NCBI GenBank assembly: GCA_009995045.1
Contig: JAACQG010000014.1
Span: 1-64,000, forward strand
Source of the DNA: Alphaproteobacteria bacterium
Lineage (GTDB): Bacteria; Pseudomonadota; Alphaproteobacteria; Micavibrionales; Micavibrionaceae
Direction: 5' to 3'
DNA length: 64,000 nucleotides
A program made the position numbers and the translations under genes. The notes beneath the pieces were generated by a model that saw only the letters and a program-made list of their open reading frames with translations, did not search any database and was not told the origin of the DNA. Shown here in pieces: positions 18,978 through 33,830 of this stretch; positions within the stretch are counted from its first letter, which is position 1; the number at the start of each line of letters is the position of its first letter.

Positions 18978-19394
18978 ATGTTATTAGAATACGCAGAACG
19001 CCGTATCGCAGAAGCATTAAAGCTCGCCAAAGGCAACCAAGCCCGCGCAAGACAACAGGTCATCGCATGGGCGCTAAGCGATGATAAACTCCTTAAAGCC
19101 CTCACAAAATCCCATTTAAGCGGAATCGTTGCCTATAATATCGAACGCGTAGCCTCTGGTCGCGCCGCCGCCGCCCGAAAAAATCAAAAACCAATTCAAA
19201 ATCCTGCCGCCGCCACAGCAAAACCAAAAAAAGAACCGGATTTCGGCGTTGAATTATTGCGCGCCGTCGCCAGTTCATCGTCCGAAGTCTTCGGCCTGGA
19301 AAACGGCAGCGCGGGAATAGGGCGCCCCAAACAAGTATCGCAAAACCACATCAACGCAATCCGCGCGATTGCATCCAAATCAAAAAAGTCTTAA
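18978..19394 (+). CDS. conserved hypothetical protein
   Basis: 138 residues, cytoplasmic, no membrane segment. The N-terminal half (ERRIAEALKLAKGNQARAR, LKALTKSHLSGIVAYNIERV) is the kind of conserved helical block seen in uncharacterised alphaproteobacterial proteins; then a Pro/Ala/Lys-rich linker and a C-terminal tail rich in Ser and Lys. Function unknown. AAAGGA six bases upstream supports the ATG. It lies between mfd and the AmgK-like kinase, on the same strand. Confidence 0.8.
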   Translation: MLLEYAERRIAEALKLAKGNQARARQQVIAWALSDDKLLKALTKSHLSGIVAYNIERVASGRAAAARKNQKPIQNPAAATAKPKKEPDFGVELLRAVASSSSEVFGLENGSAGIGRPKQVSQNHINAIRAIASKSKKS

Positions 19395-19436
19395 ACATCT
19401 GCACACAATCCCGCTTAGTGATATCAGGACCAACAA

Positions 19437-20495
19437 ATGCTTAACGCCGTGAGAGAGACGCCAATCCAATTTGACGAAAACCAACGCGCTGACTTCCTTG
19501 CCAAACACGGCTGGGACATCATCAGCACGGTCGGACAAGATTCATCGGTGCGCCGTTATTTCCGCCTGCGCGGCATTGGCGCAAAAAGCGATCAATCCGC
19601 AATCCTCATGGAAACCGTCCCCGACAATTCCCCCCACGCAACACCGGGGCATAGCGTTTCTTCATTCATCGAAATTTCAAAATGGCTTAACAGCATCGGC
19701 GCAAACGCTCCTGATATATATGAAGTTGACGAACAAAACGGCCTGCTAATCCTCGAAGATTTCGGCGCAACATGCTTTAAATACGCGAGCCTATCCGGCC
19801 AAGACCCCGCGCAGCTATACACCATCGCCGCCCAAACGCTCGATCACATCGCCGCGCAAAATTGCCCACTTGATCTCCCCCAATATTACGAAAGCCACGT
19901 CCATAAACGCCATCGTCGCGTTGTCGATTGGTACATGCCGCTGGCAAGACAATCCAAAAACGAAGACGGTTTGGTTGAGGCGTATAAAAACATTTGGGCG
20001 GATATCGAAAACAGCCTGCCGCCATGCCCCCAAGGATTCGTCCATGTCGATTACCACGCGGAAAACCTGATGTGGATCGCGCAAGAACAAGGGATCAAAC
20101 GCTGCGGTATTCTTGACTTCCAAGGCGCCATGATCGGCCCCGCGCCCTATGATCTTGCCAACCTCCTCGAAGATGCCCGCACGGATGTGCCGCTTGACCT
20201 AAAGGAAAGCATCCTCGCTAAACATGATGAGACATTCCGCGCATGGTTCCGTGTTCTCGCAACACAATTCCATTGCCGCGTTATCGGCCAATTCTTGAAG
20301 ATCGCCATCGCCGATAACAATCCCCAATATCTTCCATACATTCCCCGCCTCGAAAAATACCTGCGCGAGGCCCTGAACGATCCACTCCTAAAGCCGCTTA
20401 AGACGTTTTTTGATGAGCATGGTGTATATTTTGATAAAATGGATGCAGAGGATCTTCAGAACCTAAAAACCCTCATAAGGCCGGATGCTTTTTAA
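19437..20495 (+). CDS. aminoglycoside phosphotransferase-fold sugar kinase, AmgK-like
   Basis: 352 residues of the APH/choline kinase fold. The catalytic loop is FVHVDYHAENLMW (HxDxxxxN) and the metal-binding Asp is in CGILDFQGAMIGPAPYDLANLL. The N-terminal segment DSSVRRYFRL is typical of COG3178 proteins, which include AmgK, the anomeric kinase that phosphorylates MurNAc/GlcNAc in cell-wall recycling. The substrate is inferred from family resemblance; no MurU-like nucleotidyltransferase is next to it here, so the AmgK role is likely but not certain. Confidence 0.8.
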   Translation: MLNAVRETPIQFDENQRADFLAKHGWDIISTVGQDSSVRRYFRLRGIGAKSDQSAILMETVPDNSPHATPGHSVSSFIEISKWLNSIGANAPDIYEVDEQNGLLILEDFGATCFKYASLSGQDPAQLYTIAAQTLDHIAAQNCPLDLPQYYESHVHKRHRRVVDWYMPLARQSKNEDGLVEAYKNIWADIENSLPPCPQGFVHVDYHAENLMWIAQEQGIKRCGILDFQGAMIGPAPYDLANLLEDARTDVPLDLKESILAKHDETFRAWFRVLATQFHCRVIGQFLKIAIADNNPQYLPYIPRLEKYLREALNDPLLKPLKTFFDEHGVYFDKMDAEDLQNLKTLIRPDAF

Positions 20496-20519
20496 GATAT
20501 AGAAAAGCCAAGCAACAGC

Positions 20520-21491
20520 TTAACTTTGCTTGTCATCGTCATGCGGCAAAATCGTCTTTTTAAATTGTGTTCCCGATTTAAGAAGAACAGGAATAGCGGC
20601 AACAATGGCACCGCACATGCTAATAATGCCTACTTGAATAGATGTAGCAAACGCGGTTTCAAATGGAACATTGATAAGCCCTAAGCCGTACACAAATGCC
20701 CCCTCACGAATGCCCCATCCGCCATACCCAATCGGCAAGCTTGATACCAGTGTGATCACGGGAATAACCGCGAAGAAATACAGAACTGAGAAATCAATCC
20801 CCATTGACATCATTATAGTATAAACGGCAGCAAAATAGGACATCTGTGCAACCAAACTAGACACTAAAACACTGCTAATAACCGATCTATTGGTCAAAAT
20901 TGCCCGAAAATATTGAAAGCACATGGCTATTTTCCGGTGCGAGAAGATAATCTTTTTGCGGAGCTTTTCAAATAAGAAAACAGCAAAAACCAAACTCGAC
21001 CCTAAAATCATACAAATCAAAAATAGGGTTTTTTCAAACAAATCTGGCGAAACAATGGAGTTAAAAACGGGCAAACATATAATAGTTAATACAATAAGCC
21101 CGAACAGGGTAAAAAAGCGATCCAGGCCTGTTGCCGCGATTGAGCGCGTCAATGACACACCGCTTTTAACGCTCATGGCAACGCGTACAATTATCCCGCC
21201 AATGGATGTGATAAAAAGATAATTAGCAATTAAGCTCATCAAATTTACTTTCACCGCAAAAGCAAAATCAATTTTCTTCTCATAAACATTGATTAAGGAC
21301 AGCCAGCGAAAAGAGAGCGCTAAAATCTGAAGATATATAAAACCAAGCGCAAAAATCCAAGCATCAATATGGATATCACCTATGGAAACCTTAAACTTAG
21401 AACGATCCATGCTAAAAATCAGAACCCCCATAATGAGAGCTGAAATAGAAATTTTTTGTAACAATTTATGGTTTTTTATTAGCTGTATCAT
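20520..21491 (-). CDS. flippase-like integral membrane protein (LPG synthase TM family)
   Basis: 323 residues with about eight transmembrane segments. The pattern WIFALGFIYLQILALSFRW, NYLFITSIGGIIVRV, AATGLDRFFTLFGLI and SLPIGYGGWGIREGAFVYGL fits the lysylphosphatidylglycerol synthetase TM region/UPF0104 family. The soluble catalytic domain of MprF is missing, so a lipid-flipping or lipid-linked transport role is more likely than aminoacyl-lipid synthesis. Convergent with the kinase and divergent from aspC. The partner glycosyltransferase, if any, is not in this window. Confidence 0.8.
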   Translation of the reverse strand: MIQLIKNHKLLQKISISALIMGVLIFSMDRSKFKVSIGDIHIDAWIFALGFIYLQILALSFRWLSLINVYEKKIDFAFAVKVNLMSLIANYLFITSIGGIIVRVAMSVKSGVSLTRSIAATGLDRFFTLFGLIVLTIICLPVFNSIVSPDLFEKTLFLICMILGSSLVFAVFLFEKLRKKIIFSHRKIAMCFQYFRAILTNRSVISSVLVSSLVAQMSYFAAVYTIMMSMGIDFSVLYFFAVIPVITLVSSLPIGYGGWGIREGAFVYGLGLINVPFETAFATSIQVGIISMCGAIVAAIPVLLKSGTQFKKTILPHDDDKQS

Positions 21492-21508
21492 ATACGTTAA
21501 AGTGATGA

Positions 21509-23902
<2,394 letters not shown>

Positions 23903-24113
23903 CCGCATATCCCCTTATAGCATTTGGTTTCTTTAATAAGTTGTAATGATATTACCCTAATTATGCAATATATCTATTGTGCATATGCGAATTTTTGAAT
24001 ATTAGTCTGTGGATAGTTATATAAGAGAGGCCTTATATAGACAGCAATGCAAATTTTATGCGTTTCGTAAATAATCATTAAACGCTCTTAAATAAAGCAT
24101 ATCGAATCACGCA

Positions 24114-24228
24114 TAAAAAAACCGGGCTCAAACCACTTGCGTGATAGGCCCGGCGAGTTGAACAGGGAGGTTTCACACCCCTAAGGATGTAAGAACTAAA
24201 ATTAGTCCTTGTCGCCCGAAAGCGATAT
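24114..24228 (-). ncRNA. candidate small RNA downstream of the LysR gene
   Basis: On the minus strand, TATTAT (24235-24240) with a weak TTTAGG 17 bases upstream could start a transcript near 24228. It would hold a TCGC/GCGA hairpin, a second hairpin bounded by AAGGA and TCCTT, an open stretch containing ACCTCCCTG that could pair with ribosome-binding sites, and a terminator: CCGGGC (24122-24127) with GCCCGG (24148-24153), then seven T. No open reading frame fits. The rest of the gap 23909-24350 is AT-rich with no gene. Confidence 0.45.
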
Positions 24229-24350
24229 ATTCTTATAATAAAGGGTGCCTAAAATAACCTAAAAGTATTTTAGCAGGATAGATATGCGTTTTTAGCATAA
24301 TAAATATTAGAATACATGCATGTAGTGCATTTTGTAGTATGCAAAAAAAA

Positions 24351-25247
24351 CTACATCGCCTGCTTATCAATGCTTTTCAGCAAAAATTCACGCAACGCCG
24401 CAATCCGCTTTGAATGGCGTCTTTCCTCTGCATATACAAAATACATATCCACAGCAGGGCGCTCAATCTCGGGCAAGACCATCTGTAAATCATGCCGAAC
24501 CCCAATCAAATAATCAGGAAGCACCGCGATTCCCGCACCTGTTTTAACGGCTTTATGGATCGCATACATGGAATTCATCATCAACAAATTATAATGATTA
24601 TCGACATCAACCTGCGCCAAATCAAACAACCAGTTCGGCTCTGCAAATGGTGCATAGGTATCTTGGGGGAAGCCAATCAAACAATGATCTTTCAAATCTT
24701 CCGGCTTTTTCGGAATGCCGTTTTCTTCCAAATATTCCTGTGACGCACACATGTGAAAATGCACCTGCGTCAAATGCCGCTGCACAATATCAACCTGCTT
24801 GGATTTACGAAGCCGCAGCGCCGCATCCGCCTCGCGCATACCCAAATTCAAAATTCTGTCTTCAAATAAAATCGTCAGTTGAATGGAGGGGAATGAGCTA
24901 TGAAACTCACGCAATTGCGGCGCAAGCCATGTCGAGCCAATGAAATCAGAGACAGTAACCGTGAGCGGCCCTTCCGCCAAATCCTTTGTATCCGCCAATT
25001 GCCCCTCAATCAAAGACAGTTTGGAGAAAATATCAGACACAGCTTTTTTTAAAATCTCACCCTGTTCGGTCAAAACCAAACCACGCGGATGGCGGTGAAA
25101 CAACACCGAATCCAAGCTTTCCTCAAGCGTGCTAATCTGACGGGAAACAGATGATTGGTTTAAGTTAAGAGAGTCTCCAGCCGCGGTAAAGCTTCCCGCT
25201 TCGGCAACTGCATGAAAAATACGAAGTTTATCCCAATCCATAGACAT
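24351..25247 (-). CDS. LysR-family regulator, LsrB/VtlR type
   Basis: 298 residues. The N-terminal winged helix (WDKLRIFHAVAEAGSFTAAG, NLNQSSVSRQISTLE) and RHPRGLVLTEQGEIL are close to LsrB of Sinorhizobium and VtlR of Brucella, which sit next to trxB as here and control redox, envelope or small-RNA genes. The C-terminal half is the periplasmic-binding-like effector domain. It lies 116 bp behind trxB on the same strand... trxB is downstream of it, so both could share a transcript. The next sequence along the transcript contains the candidate small RNA and terminator near 24114. Confidence 0.9.
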   Translation of the reverse strand: MSMDWDKLRIFHAVAEAGSFTAAGDSLNLNQSSVSRQISTLEESLDSVLFHRHPRGLVLTEQGEILKKAVSDIFSKLSLIEGQLADTKDLAEGPLTVTVSDFIGSTWLAPQLREFHSSFPSIQLTILFEDRILNLGMREADAALRLRKSKQVDIVQRHLTQVHFHMCASQEYLEENGIPKKPEDLKDHCLIGFPQDTYAPFAEPNWLFDLAQVDVDNHYNLLMMNSMYAIHKAVKTGAGIAVLPDYLIGVRHDLQMVLPEIERPAVDMYFVYAEERRHSKRIAALREFLLKSIDKQAM

Positions 25248-25363
25248 AGTGTGACAGCGCCCTAATTATAAAATCTCTATGGGCTATTCCTAACAACCAT
25301 TCTCAAAAGAGGCAATCTTTAATAGCAATTTGCAATGCAATAAGTGCATGACATAAACTGTAT

Positions 25364-27282
<1,919 letters not shown>

Positions 27283-27400
27283 AGCGGCTTAAAAGAAAAC
27301 CACTTTTCCTCACGGAAAACACTTGCATCAATCGATGCGCAACTTTATATCAACATAACACTATATTTAAGTAATAATGATACAACCATTAAGGGATGAC

Positions 27401-27877
27401 ATGCGCCGTTCAAAATTAGACAAAATCGACAAGAAAATCCTCCGCGATCTACAGGATAACGGCAGGATCACAAATGTTGAACTGGCCAGAAATGTCGGTA
27501 TATCCGCGCCGCCTTGCCTGCGCCGTGTCCGCGCCCTCGAAGAAGCGGGATATATCAAAAGCTACCACGCGGAAGTTGATTCATCCATTCTCGGCTTCGC
27601 AGTGACAATCTTCGCCCTTGTGAAATTAACATCACAAGCCGAAAAAGACCTCGAGAAATTTGAAGCACAAAGCAAAGAATGGCCAATGGTGCGTGAATGT
27701 CACATGCTTGCGGGCGATGTTGATTTTATGCTCAAAGTTGTCGCAAAGGATTGGGACGCATACCAAGACTTCCTAACCCACCAACTCACCGCCGCGCCAA
27801 ACGTAACATCCGTAAAATCATCCCTCGCAATCCGCAGCGCAAAAGATGAGCCAGGCGTACCGATCGAAGTTGAATAG
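27401..27877 (+). CDS. Lrp/AsnC family transcriptional regulator
   Basis: 158 residues from ATG 27401, preferred because AAGGG is seven bases upstream; ATG 27377 lacks a ribosome site. The helix-turn-helix is LDKIDKKILRDLQDNGRI with NVELARNVGISAPPCLRRV, then the RAM ligand-binding domain with the GDVDFMLKVVA segment. Such proteins form octamers that respond to amino acids. Divergent from the ELM1-trxB pair, which it may control; the target and ligand are not visible in the sequence. Confidence 0.93.
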   Translation: MRRSKLDKIDKKILRDLQDNGRITNVELARNVGISAPPCLRRVRALEEAGYIKSYHAEVDSSILGFAVTIFALVKLTSQAEKDLEKFEAQSKEWPMVRECHMLAGDVDFMLKVVAKDWDAYQDFLTHQLTAAPNVTSVKSSLAIRSAKDEPGVPIEVE

Positions 27878-27917
27878 GTTGCCGATTAAGTTCAGCCTTT
27901 ACAAACGTTAAGCGCGA

Positions 27918-28391
27918 TTACTTAAACGCAACATTCAAGATTTCGTAATCAATCTTACCTTTTGGTGTGCGAACACCAACGCTATCACCCTCAGCCTTGC
28001 CAATCAAAGCTTTAGCAAGCGGCGTTGAGAGAGAAATCAGACCGTTATCCATATCCGCGTCATAATCGCCGACAATCTGATAGGTAAATTCTTCGTCGGT
28101 CTCTTCATTAACAATCGTAACCGTCGCGCCGAATTTCACAACATCACCCGATAAGGTTGTCGGATCAATAATCTTGGCACGCCCAAGGACAGCCTCAAGC
28201 GTCTGAATGCGTCCCTCAATAAAGCTCTGCTGCTCACGCGCCGCGTGATACTCCGCATTCTCTTTCAAATCACCATGCTCGCGCGCAACGGCAATATCCT
28301 CGATCACACGTGGACGCTGTACTTTTTTGAGGTCTTCAAATTCCGCACTTAACTTCTCAAAACCAATCTTTGTAACAGGAAACTGTTCCAT
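27918..28391 (-). CDS. greA: transcription elongation factor GreA
   Basis: Binds the secondary channel of RNA polymerase and stimulates cleavage of backtracked RNA. 157 residues: an N-terminal coiled coil ([18 protein letters not shown]) with the acidic tip [15 protein letters not shown], then the C-terminal FKBP-like domain ([27 protein letters not shown]). AAAGGA lies seven bases upstream of the ATG. It comes after the terminator of the car operon at about 28500, so it is probably transcribed on its own. Confidence 0.97.
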   Translation of the reverse strand: MEQFPVTKIGFEKLSAEFEDLKKVQRPRVIEDIAVAREHGDLKENAEYHAAREQQSFIEGRIQTLEAVLGRAKIIDPTTLSGDVVKFGATVTIVNEETDEEFTYQIVGDYDADMDNGLISLSTPLAKALIGKAEGDSVGVRTPKGKIDYEILNVAFK

Positions 28392-28497
28392 TTTTTGTCC
28401 TTTAAAATACTGTTATTATTAGAAAATATCAATTTTCTTCATTTCGTTTGACGGTTTTGACCCTGGGGGTAGGGTGCGTGTCCGTGAAAACCAAAAT

Positions 28498-28524
28498 ACA
28501 AAAACCCGCCTCGTTTGCGGCGGG
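28498..28524 (-). terminator. terminator of the car operon
   Basis: CCCGCC (28505-28510), eight-base loop, GGCGGG (28519-28524), followed on the minus strand by five T. It separates the carA-to-SH3 operon from greA. Confidence 0.85.
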
Positions 28525-28570
28525 AATTAAGGAAGGCTATGCCAAATTATGATTTTCGTCAAGATGTTGT

Positions 28571-28987
28571 CTAACTGTTATGTCCAGCAACATACTGCAT
28601 TTGAACCCATCCGAAATCACCATCGTCATTATATGATATTTGGCACCATTCAAAATTCTTATTACATCCCTCGATATATCCGCCTTCACCAGGCGCAATA
28701 AAACCGATTTTTGTAAATTGAATGCCAGGCCCAACGCGCACATTCACACGTCCGACAGTATTGTTATAATAAGGGATATCTGGTGATAAGCGGCTCTGCC
28801 AAGCTGGAGCAATTACTTCCGCTTCTTCCTGCGGAGTTGTTTCCCCGGCGTCATATTGGCTTGCATCTACACATGACATTAACATCACGGAAGCGATGGC
28901 TAAGAAAATGAAAGGCAATGTTAAAAGCTTGTGGATTGCACAATGTATCATGCCCATGCCAACGAAAAAGTCGGCAATGGGTTCCAC
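28571..28987 (-). CDS. SH3b-domain lipoprotein
   Basis: 138 residues from GTG 28987, which has GAGAG just upstream; ATG codons at 28957 or 28951 are alternatives and would give a more usual signal peptide. The hydrophobic segment LLTLPFIFLAIASVMLMSC ends in a lipobox with Cys, so it is likely a lipoprotein. The C-terminal half is a bacterial SH3 domain: GRVNVRVGPGIQFTKIG, WCQISYNDDGDFGWVQMQYV, which in other proteins binds peptidoglycan. It starts 11 bp after the carB stop and is the last gene of the car operon, although no metabolic link is evident. Confidence 0.8.
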   Translation of the reverse strand: MEPIADFFVGMGMIHCAIHKLLTLPFIFLAIASVMLMSCVDASQYDAGETTPQEEAEVIAPAWQSRLSPDIPYYNNTVGRVNVRVGPGIQFTKIGFIAPGEGGYIEGCNKNFEWCQISYNDDGDFGWVQMQYVAGHNS

Positions 28988-28998
28988 AGTCTCTCTAT

Positions 28999-31900
28999 CT
29001 AAGCCGCATCACGCTTCTTCGCGCCATACTCGTTCTTCGGGAAATAATCCTGAAGCGCGCGCACATCGATATCTTTCGCTTTAATCGCCTTAATCGCTTG
29101 AACCGCCGCTGTCGCCGCCGTCAAAAGCGTGTAGTAAGGAATTTTGTTCATAAGACCCATGCGACGGATATTCGTTGAATCTGCGACGGCCTGCGATGAT
29201 TTATTGGTGGTATTGATCATCAACGCAACTTCACCATTGATAATCGCATCCAAAATATGCGGCTGCCCTTCAAGCACCTTATTAATCCGTGAAACTTTCA
29301 CCCCTTGCTCATCAAGGTAACGACATGTACCGCCCGTGGCGATGAGGTCAAAGCCCATCCCCTCAAGATCGCGCGCAATCGGAAGCAAATCTTCCTTGTC
29401 ATCATCTTTAACAGAGAGGAAAACCTTCCCTGATTTCGGCAGCAATGTCTTCGCCGCCAATTGTGATTTCGCAATCGCATGCGCAAGATCTTTATCAATG
29501 CCCATGACCTCTCCGGTCGATTTCATCTCTGGCCCAAGAAGCGGTTCCACACCAGGAAAGCGGTCAAACGGGAAGACCGGCGCTTTAACCGCGCTGTGAT
29601 CGGGGGACATGCCAACAAGCATGTGCTTGAAATCCTTAAGCTTTTCACCCGCCATGATGCGCGCTGCAATCTTCGCAACAGGAACACCAGTCGCCTTGGC
29701 AACAAACGGAACAGTACGCGAAGCACGTGGGTTTACCTCGATAATATAAATATCAAGCTCACCAGTATTTTCGTTACGACGCGTAGCGTATTGTACATTC
29801 ATCAAGCCTTTAACCTTCAATGCCTTCGCCAGCTGTATCGTCTGCTTCTCAATCTCGACAACCGTTTTATATGGCAATGAATGCGGTGGCAAAACACACG
29901 CCGAGTCGCCTGAGTGAATCCCCGCTTCTTCGATATGCTCCATAATGCCGCAGACATAAACATCCTCACCATCGCATAACGCATCAACATCAATCTCAAT
30001 CGCTGATTTCAAATACCGATCAAGCAAAACAGGCGAGCCCTTGGAAACCTTCACCGCGCGGGTGATATATTCATGCAACTCATCCATTGAATGCACGATC
30101 TGCATACCCTGTCCGCCAAGCACGTAAGACGGGCGAATAACAAGCGGGAAGCCAAGCTTCTCTGCCAATGTAAATGCCTCTTCCGCAGAATGGGCGAGGG
30201 CGTTTGGCGGTTGCATCAATTTAAGTTTATTCAACAAATCAGCAAATCGCTCACGATCCTCCGCCAAATCAATCGCATCGGGGTCCGTCCCAAGGATAGG
30301 GATGCCCGCCGCAAGCAGCGCATCCGCGAGCCTAAGCGGTGTTTGCCCGCCAAGCTGCACAATCACACCTTTGACCTTGCCCGATGCCTGCTCGGCGCGG
30401 ATAAGCTCGATAACGTCTTCCTCGGTCAATGGTTCGAAATACAGGCGATCCGACGTATCATAATCCGTCGATACCGTTTCAGGGTTGCAATTGACCATGA
30501 TCGTCTCATACCCCGCATCCCGCAGCGCATACGCCGCATGCACACAGCAATAATCAAACTCAATCCCTTGCCCAATGCGGTTCGGCCCACCGCCAAGGAT
30601 AATCACTTTTTCTTTATCCGATGGATCAATCTCACTCTCGGCTGGCTGTAAACCATTGCCCTCGTAACATCCATACATATATGGCGTGCCCGATGGAATT
30701 TCACCGGCGCAGGTATCAACGCGTTTATAAACAGGGTGAATATTATGCGAATGACGCGCTTTACGCACATCGGTCTCTTTCAAATCAAGCAGCGTCGCAA
30801 GCTGTTTATCGGAAAAACCAAGCTTCTTAATGCGCATCCATCCCTCGGGGTCAGACGGAAGACCGTTATCAACAATGCCTTTTTCCGCAACAACGATGTT
30901 TTCCATGCGATCAAGATACCAACGATCAACCTTCGAAAGCTGATAGATTTTATCCTTGCTAATCCCATGACGCAGCGCATCGGCAATATACAAAAGCCGT
31001 TCAGGCGACGTCTTAGCAACATGTGATAAAATCTTGTCTTGAATAGATTCTTTTTCATTCTCGCTAAGTGATTCCGGGCGCGGCACAATCGGCTCTAAAC
31101 CATTAATCCCATATTCCAATGAGCGCATCGCTTTTTGGAAGCTTTCCTCAAAACTACGCCCAATCGCCATGGCCTCACCCACAGATTTCATTGCCGTGGT
31201 CAGGGAATTGCTCGCGCCTTTAAATTTCTCAAACGCAAAGCGCGGTATTTTTGTAACAACATAATCAATGGTTGGCTCAAACGAGGCCGGAATTTTCCCG
31301 CCGGTAATATCGTTATCAAGCTCATCAAGCGTATAACCAACCGCCAATTTCGCCGCAACCTTCGCAATCGGAAAGCCCGTCGCTTTTGACGCAAGCGCGG
31401 AAGAGCGTGAAACCCGTGGGTTCATCTCAATAACAACCATGCGACCCGTATCAGGACACATCCCGAACTGCACATTCGATCCGCCCGTTTCCACGCCAAT
31501 CGCGCGCAAAACCTTCAAGCTCGCATTGCGCATAATCTGATATTCTTTATCCGTGAGCGTAAGGGCAGGGGCGACAGTAATCGAATCCCCCGTATGCACA
31601 CCCATCGGGTCAATATTCTCAATCGAACAAATAATGATGCAGTTGTCGTTCTTGTCGCGAACAACCTCCATCTCGTATTCCTTCCAACCAAGAAGGGATT
31701 CATCAATCAAAACCTCGGTCGTCGGCGATGCCTCCAACCCCTCGGCAACAATCTTTTCAAACTCATCACGGTTATAAGCAACGCCGCCACCCGTACCGCC
31801 CATGGTAAAGGACGGACGAATAATCGACGGCAATCCCAATTCTTTAAGCGCCTCGCGCGCTTCGGCCATATTATGAACAACGGCTGATTTCGGGGATTCA

Positions 31901-32322
31901 AGGCCAATCGATTTCATGCAATCAATAAACCGCTCACGGTTTTCTGCCTTGTCAATCACATCCGCATTCGCCCCGATAAGCTCAATGCCAAGCTCTTCAA
32001 GCACACCCATCTCATCAAGCGCAAGCGCAGTATTCAGCGCGGTCTGCCCACCCATCGTCGCAAGCAACGCATCTGGACGCTCCTTTTCAAGGATCTTCGC
32101 AACAACCTTCGGCGTAATCGGCTCGATATAGGTCGCATCCGCCATCTCTGGGTCGGTCATAATGGTTGCGGGGTTGGAGTTGATCAGAACAATCCGATAC
32201 CCTTCCTCACGAAGCGCCTTACACGCCTGCGCACCGGAGTAGTCAAACTCACACGCCTGCCCGATAATGATGGGGCCTGCGCCGATAATTGCAATGGATT
32301 TGATATCTGTTCTTTTTGGCAT
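28999..32322 (-). CDS. carB: carbamoyl-phosphate synthetase large subunit
   Basis: Makes carbamoyl phosphate from bicarbonate, ATP and ammonia delivered by CarA, feeding arginine and pyrimidine synthesis. 1107 residues. Two ATP-grasp halves are visible: [20 protein letters not shown] with [15 protein letters not shown] in the first, and [16 protein letters not shown] with [15 protein letters not shown] in the second; [16 protein letters not shown] and [16 protein letters not shown] mark the metal sites. The C-terminal MGS-like allosteric domain is present ([18 protein letters not shown]). It is separated from carA by two carbonic anhydrase genes in the same direction. Confidence 0.98.
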   Translation of the reverse strand: MPKRTDIKSIAIIGAGPIIIGQACEFDYSGAQACKALREEGYRIVLINSNPATIMTDPEMADATYIEPITPKVVAKILEKERPDALLATMGGQTALNTALALDEMGVLEELGIELIGANADVIDKAENRERFIDCMKSIGLESPKSAVVHNMAEAREALKELGLPSIIRPSFTMGGTGGGVAYNRDEFEKIVAEGLEASPTTEVLIDESLLGWKEYEMEVVRDKNDNCIIICSIENIDPMGVHTGDSITVAPALTLTDKEYQIMRNASLKVLRAIGVETGGSNVQFGMCPDTGRMVVIEMNPRVSRSSALASKATGFPIAKVAAKLAVGYTLDELDNDITGGKIPASFEPTIDYVVTKIPRFAFEKFKGASNSLTTAMKSVGEAMAIGRSFEESFQKAMRSLEYGINGLEPIVPRPESLSENEKESIQDKILSHVAKTSPERLLYIADALRHGISKDKIYQLSKVDRWYLDRMENIVVAEKGIVDNGLPSDPEGWMRIKKLGFSDKQLATLLDLKETDVRKARHSHNIHPVYKRVDTCAGEIPSGTPYMYGCYEGNGLQPAESEIDPSDKEKVIILGGGPNRIGQGIEFDYCCVHAAYALRDAGYETIMVNCNPETVSTDYDTSDRLYFEPLTEEDVIELIRAEQASGKVKGVIVQLGGQTPLRLADALLAAGIPILGTDPDAIDLAEDRERFADLLNKLKLMQPPNALAHSAEEAFTLAEKLGFPLVIRPSYVLGGQGMQIVHSMDELHEYITRAVKVSKGSPVLLDRYLKSAIEIDVDALCDGEDVYVCGIMEHIEEAGIHSGDSACVLPPHSLPYKTVVEIEKQTIQLAKALKVKGLMNVQYATRRNENTGELDIYIIEVNPRASRTVPFVAKATGVPVAKIAARIMAGEKLKDFKHMLVGMSPDHSAVKAPVFPFDRFPGVEPLLGPEMKSTGEVMGIDKDLAHAIAKSQLAAKTLLPKSGKVFLSVKDDDKEDLLPIARDLEGMGFDLIATGGTCRYLDEQGVKVSRINKVLEGQPHILDAIINGEVALMINTTNKSSQAVADSTNIRRMGLMNKIPYYTLLTAATAAVQAIKAIKAKDIDVRALQDYFPKNEYGAKKRDAA

Positions 32323-32428
32323 TTTCTCGGATCTCTCTATAGTGGTTCCGAAAACGATTAAGTAAGCTAATCTACCGCAGAGTTCAAGGATTAATCCGAT
32401 TTAATTCAAAACAATTCCAAGGATAGCT

Positions 32429-33097
32429 TTAACCGTGATGACAGCCATGCGCATCATGATCATGAGATGAAGAAGGCGGATCAAAATGCGTAATGTTTTC
32501 GAAGGCGCCAGAAGCTTCGTTGAATTCCAGTAAATTCCCGCCCTCCATATCAAAAATCCACCCTTTTATCTTTAGGCGATCTTCGCTTAATGCTTTTTTA
32601 ACGGAGGGGTATTGCCCTATATTTCTCATGCTTTGCAAGACGGTTTGCTGTTCCGTCTCACGTAAAAGTGCTTCATGAGAAGCGTTGACACCAACAATGC
32701 TCTGCGCATTATGGAGCGCTAAGCGCGCAACGCTTACAAAGCTGCTGATCTCGGGATCATCTATATCTTCGGCAAGGGCTTTAATCGCGCCGCAATGTGT
32801 ATGCCCCATGAGGACAAGGCTAGGAACTTTCATGTGTTCTATTGCATAGTGAAGGCTTGCGGATAAATTTGTACCTGACTGATGGGGGCGAACAATGGCG
32901 CCCATTGCTTTAAAGGCAAAGAAGGCACCTGAGTCCGCATCCAGTATTTTGGCAGGATTAGCGCGCGAATCGATACAAGACATGATGAGATGCTCTGGCT
33001 TTTGCCCTTCTCGGACAAGGCGTAGCATTTCTGGGTCAACGCCTTTATATGCCTCACCACGAAATCTCTTAAACCCTTCGAGTAATCTTTCAGTCAT
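32429..33097 (-). CDS. beta-carbonic anhydrase (copy 2 of the operon)
   Basis: Interconverts CO2 and bicarbonate. 222 residues. Zinc ligands and catalytic residues are all present: SCIDSR gives Cys41, Asp43 and Arg45; GHTHCGA gives His99 and Cys102. The C-terminus carries a His-rich tail (SSHDHDAHGCHHG) that could bind metal. It is a paralogue of the next gene upstream, with the same residue numbering. It lies between that gene (95 bp gap) and carB (106 bp gap), all in one direction, so it likely supplies bicarbonate for CarB. Confidence 0.93.
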   Translation of the reverse strand: MTERLLEGFKRFRGEAYKGVDPEMLRLVREGQKPEHLIMSCIDSRANPAKILDADSGAFFAFKAMGAIVRPHQSGTNLSASLHYAIEHMKVPSLVLMGHTHCGAIKALAEDIDDPEISSFVSVARLALHNAQSIVGVNASHEALLRETEQQTVLQSMRNIGQYPSVKKALSEDRLKIKGWIFDMEGGNLLEFNEASGAFENITHFDPPSSSHDHDAHGCHHG

Positions 33098-33192
33098 GTA
33101 CGCAGCTTTCTTTATTCCTAGATCAATTCTTATGATCTTTGGAATTAACAGTACGTATTAATTTATGTCAATTAATAAAATCGCGCACACGC

Positions 33193-33828
33193 TTAGTCTT
33201 GGCGGCAATCATCATATTCGCTTGAACCGCTGATGATTTCGAACTGCTCTGATTTGGGGTTATATTCCAATAAATCCCCGCCCTGCATATCAAACAACCA
33301 TGGCTTAATCTTAACGCGGCCTTCGACGAGGGCGCTTTTAACGCTCGGGTAATCTCGGATGTTCTTAACGCTCTGCAACACCACTTCCTGCTCCGTGCGC
33401 GCTAAAATCTCATCATGCCCCTCACAACAGTTTTTAGCCGTCTGCAGCGCGCCGCTGGCGACACTGATAAAGCTTGAAATCGCTTCGTCATCAATATTAT
33501 CCGCCAATGCCTGAATCGCACCGCATTGCGTGTGACCCATAATGATAATGGTATCAACCTTATTATAGTGAAGCGCAAATTGAAGCGCCGCCGATAATGC
33601 GGTTTCTTTGGAATAGGGGCGAACAATCGCGCCCATGGCCTTATGCTCGAAAAACGTACCCGGCGGCGCGCGAAAAATCGTGCCGGGATTGGATCGGGAA
33701 TCGATACAGGAAATGATGAAAAATCTGGGCGATTGTCCCTCCGCCACAAGCTTGGGCATGGCTGGGTTGTCTGCGCTATATTGGTATCGACGAAAACTCG
33801 CCAATCCCTTTAGCAACTCACCAACCAT
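33193..33828 (-). CDS. beta-carbonic anhydrase (copy 1 of the operon)
   Basis: 211 residues. SCIDSR (Cys41, Asp43, Arg45) and GHTQCGA (His99, Cys102) are the zinc and catalytic residues of beta-class enzymes. The FKAMGAIVRP-type segment (HKAMGAIVRPYSKET) and the late LFDMQGGDLLEYN are shared with copy 2. The start lies two bases after the carA stop codon, so the two are translationally coupled. No signal peptide, so cytoplasmic. Two additional Cys follow near residue 133 (KNCCEGH). Confidence 0.93.
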   Translation of the reverse strand: MVGELLKGLASFRRYQYSADNPAMPKLVAEGQSPRFFIISCIDSRSNPGTIFRAPPGTFFEHKAMGAIVRPYSKETALSAALQFALHYNKVDTIIIMGHTQCGAIQALADNIDDEAISSFISVASGALQTAKNCCEGHDEILARTEQEVVLQSVKNIRDYPSVKSALVEGRVKIKPWLFDMQGGDLLEYNPKSEQFEIISGSSEYDDCRQD

Positions 33829-33830
33829 AT

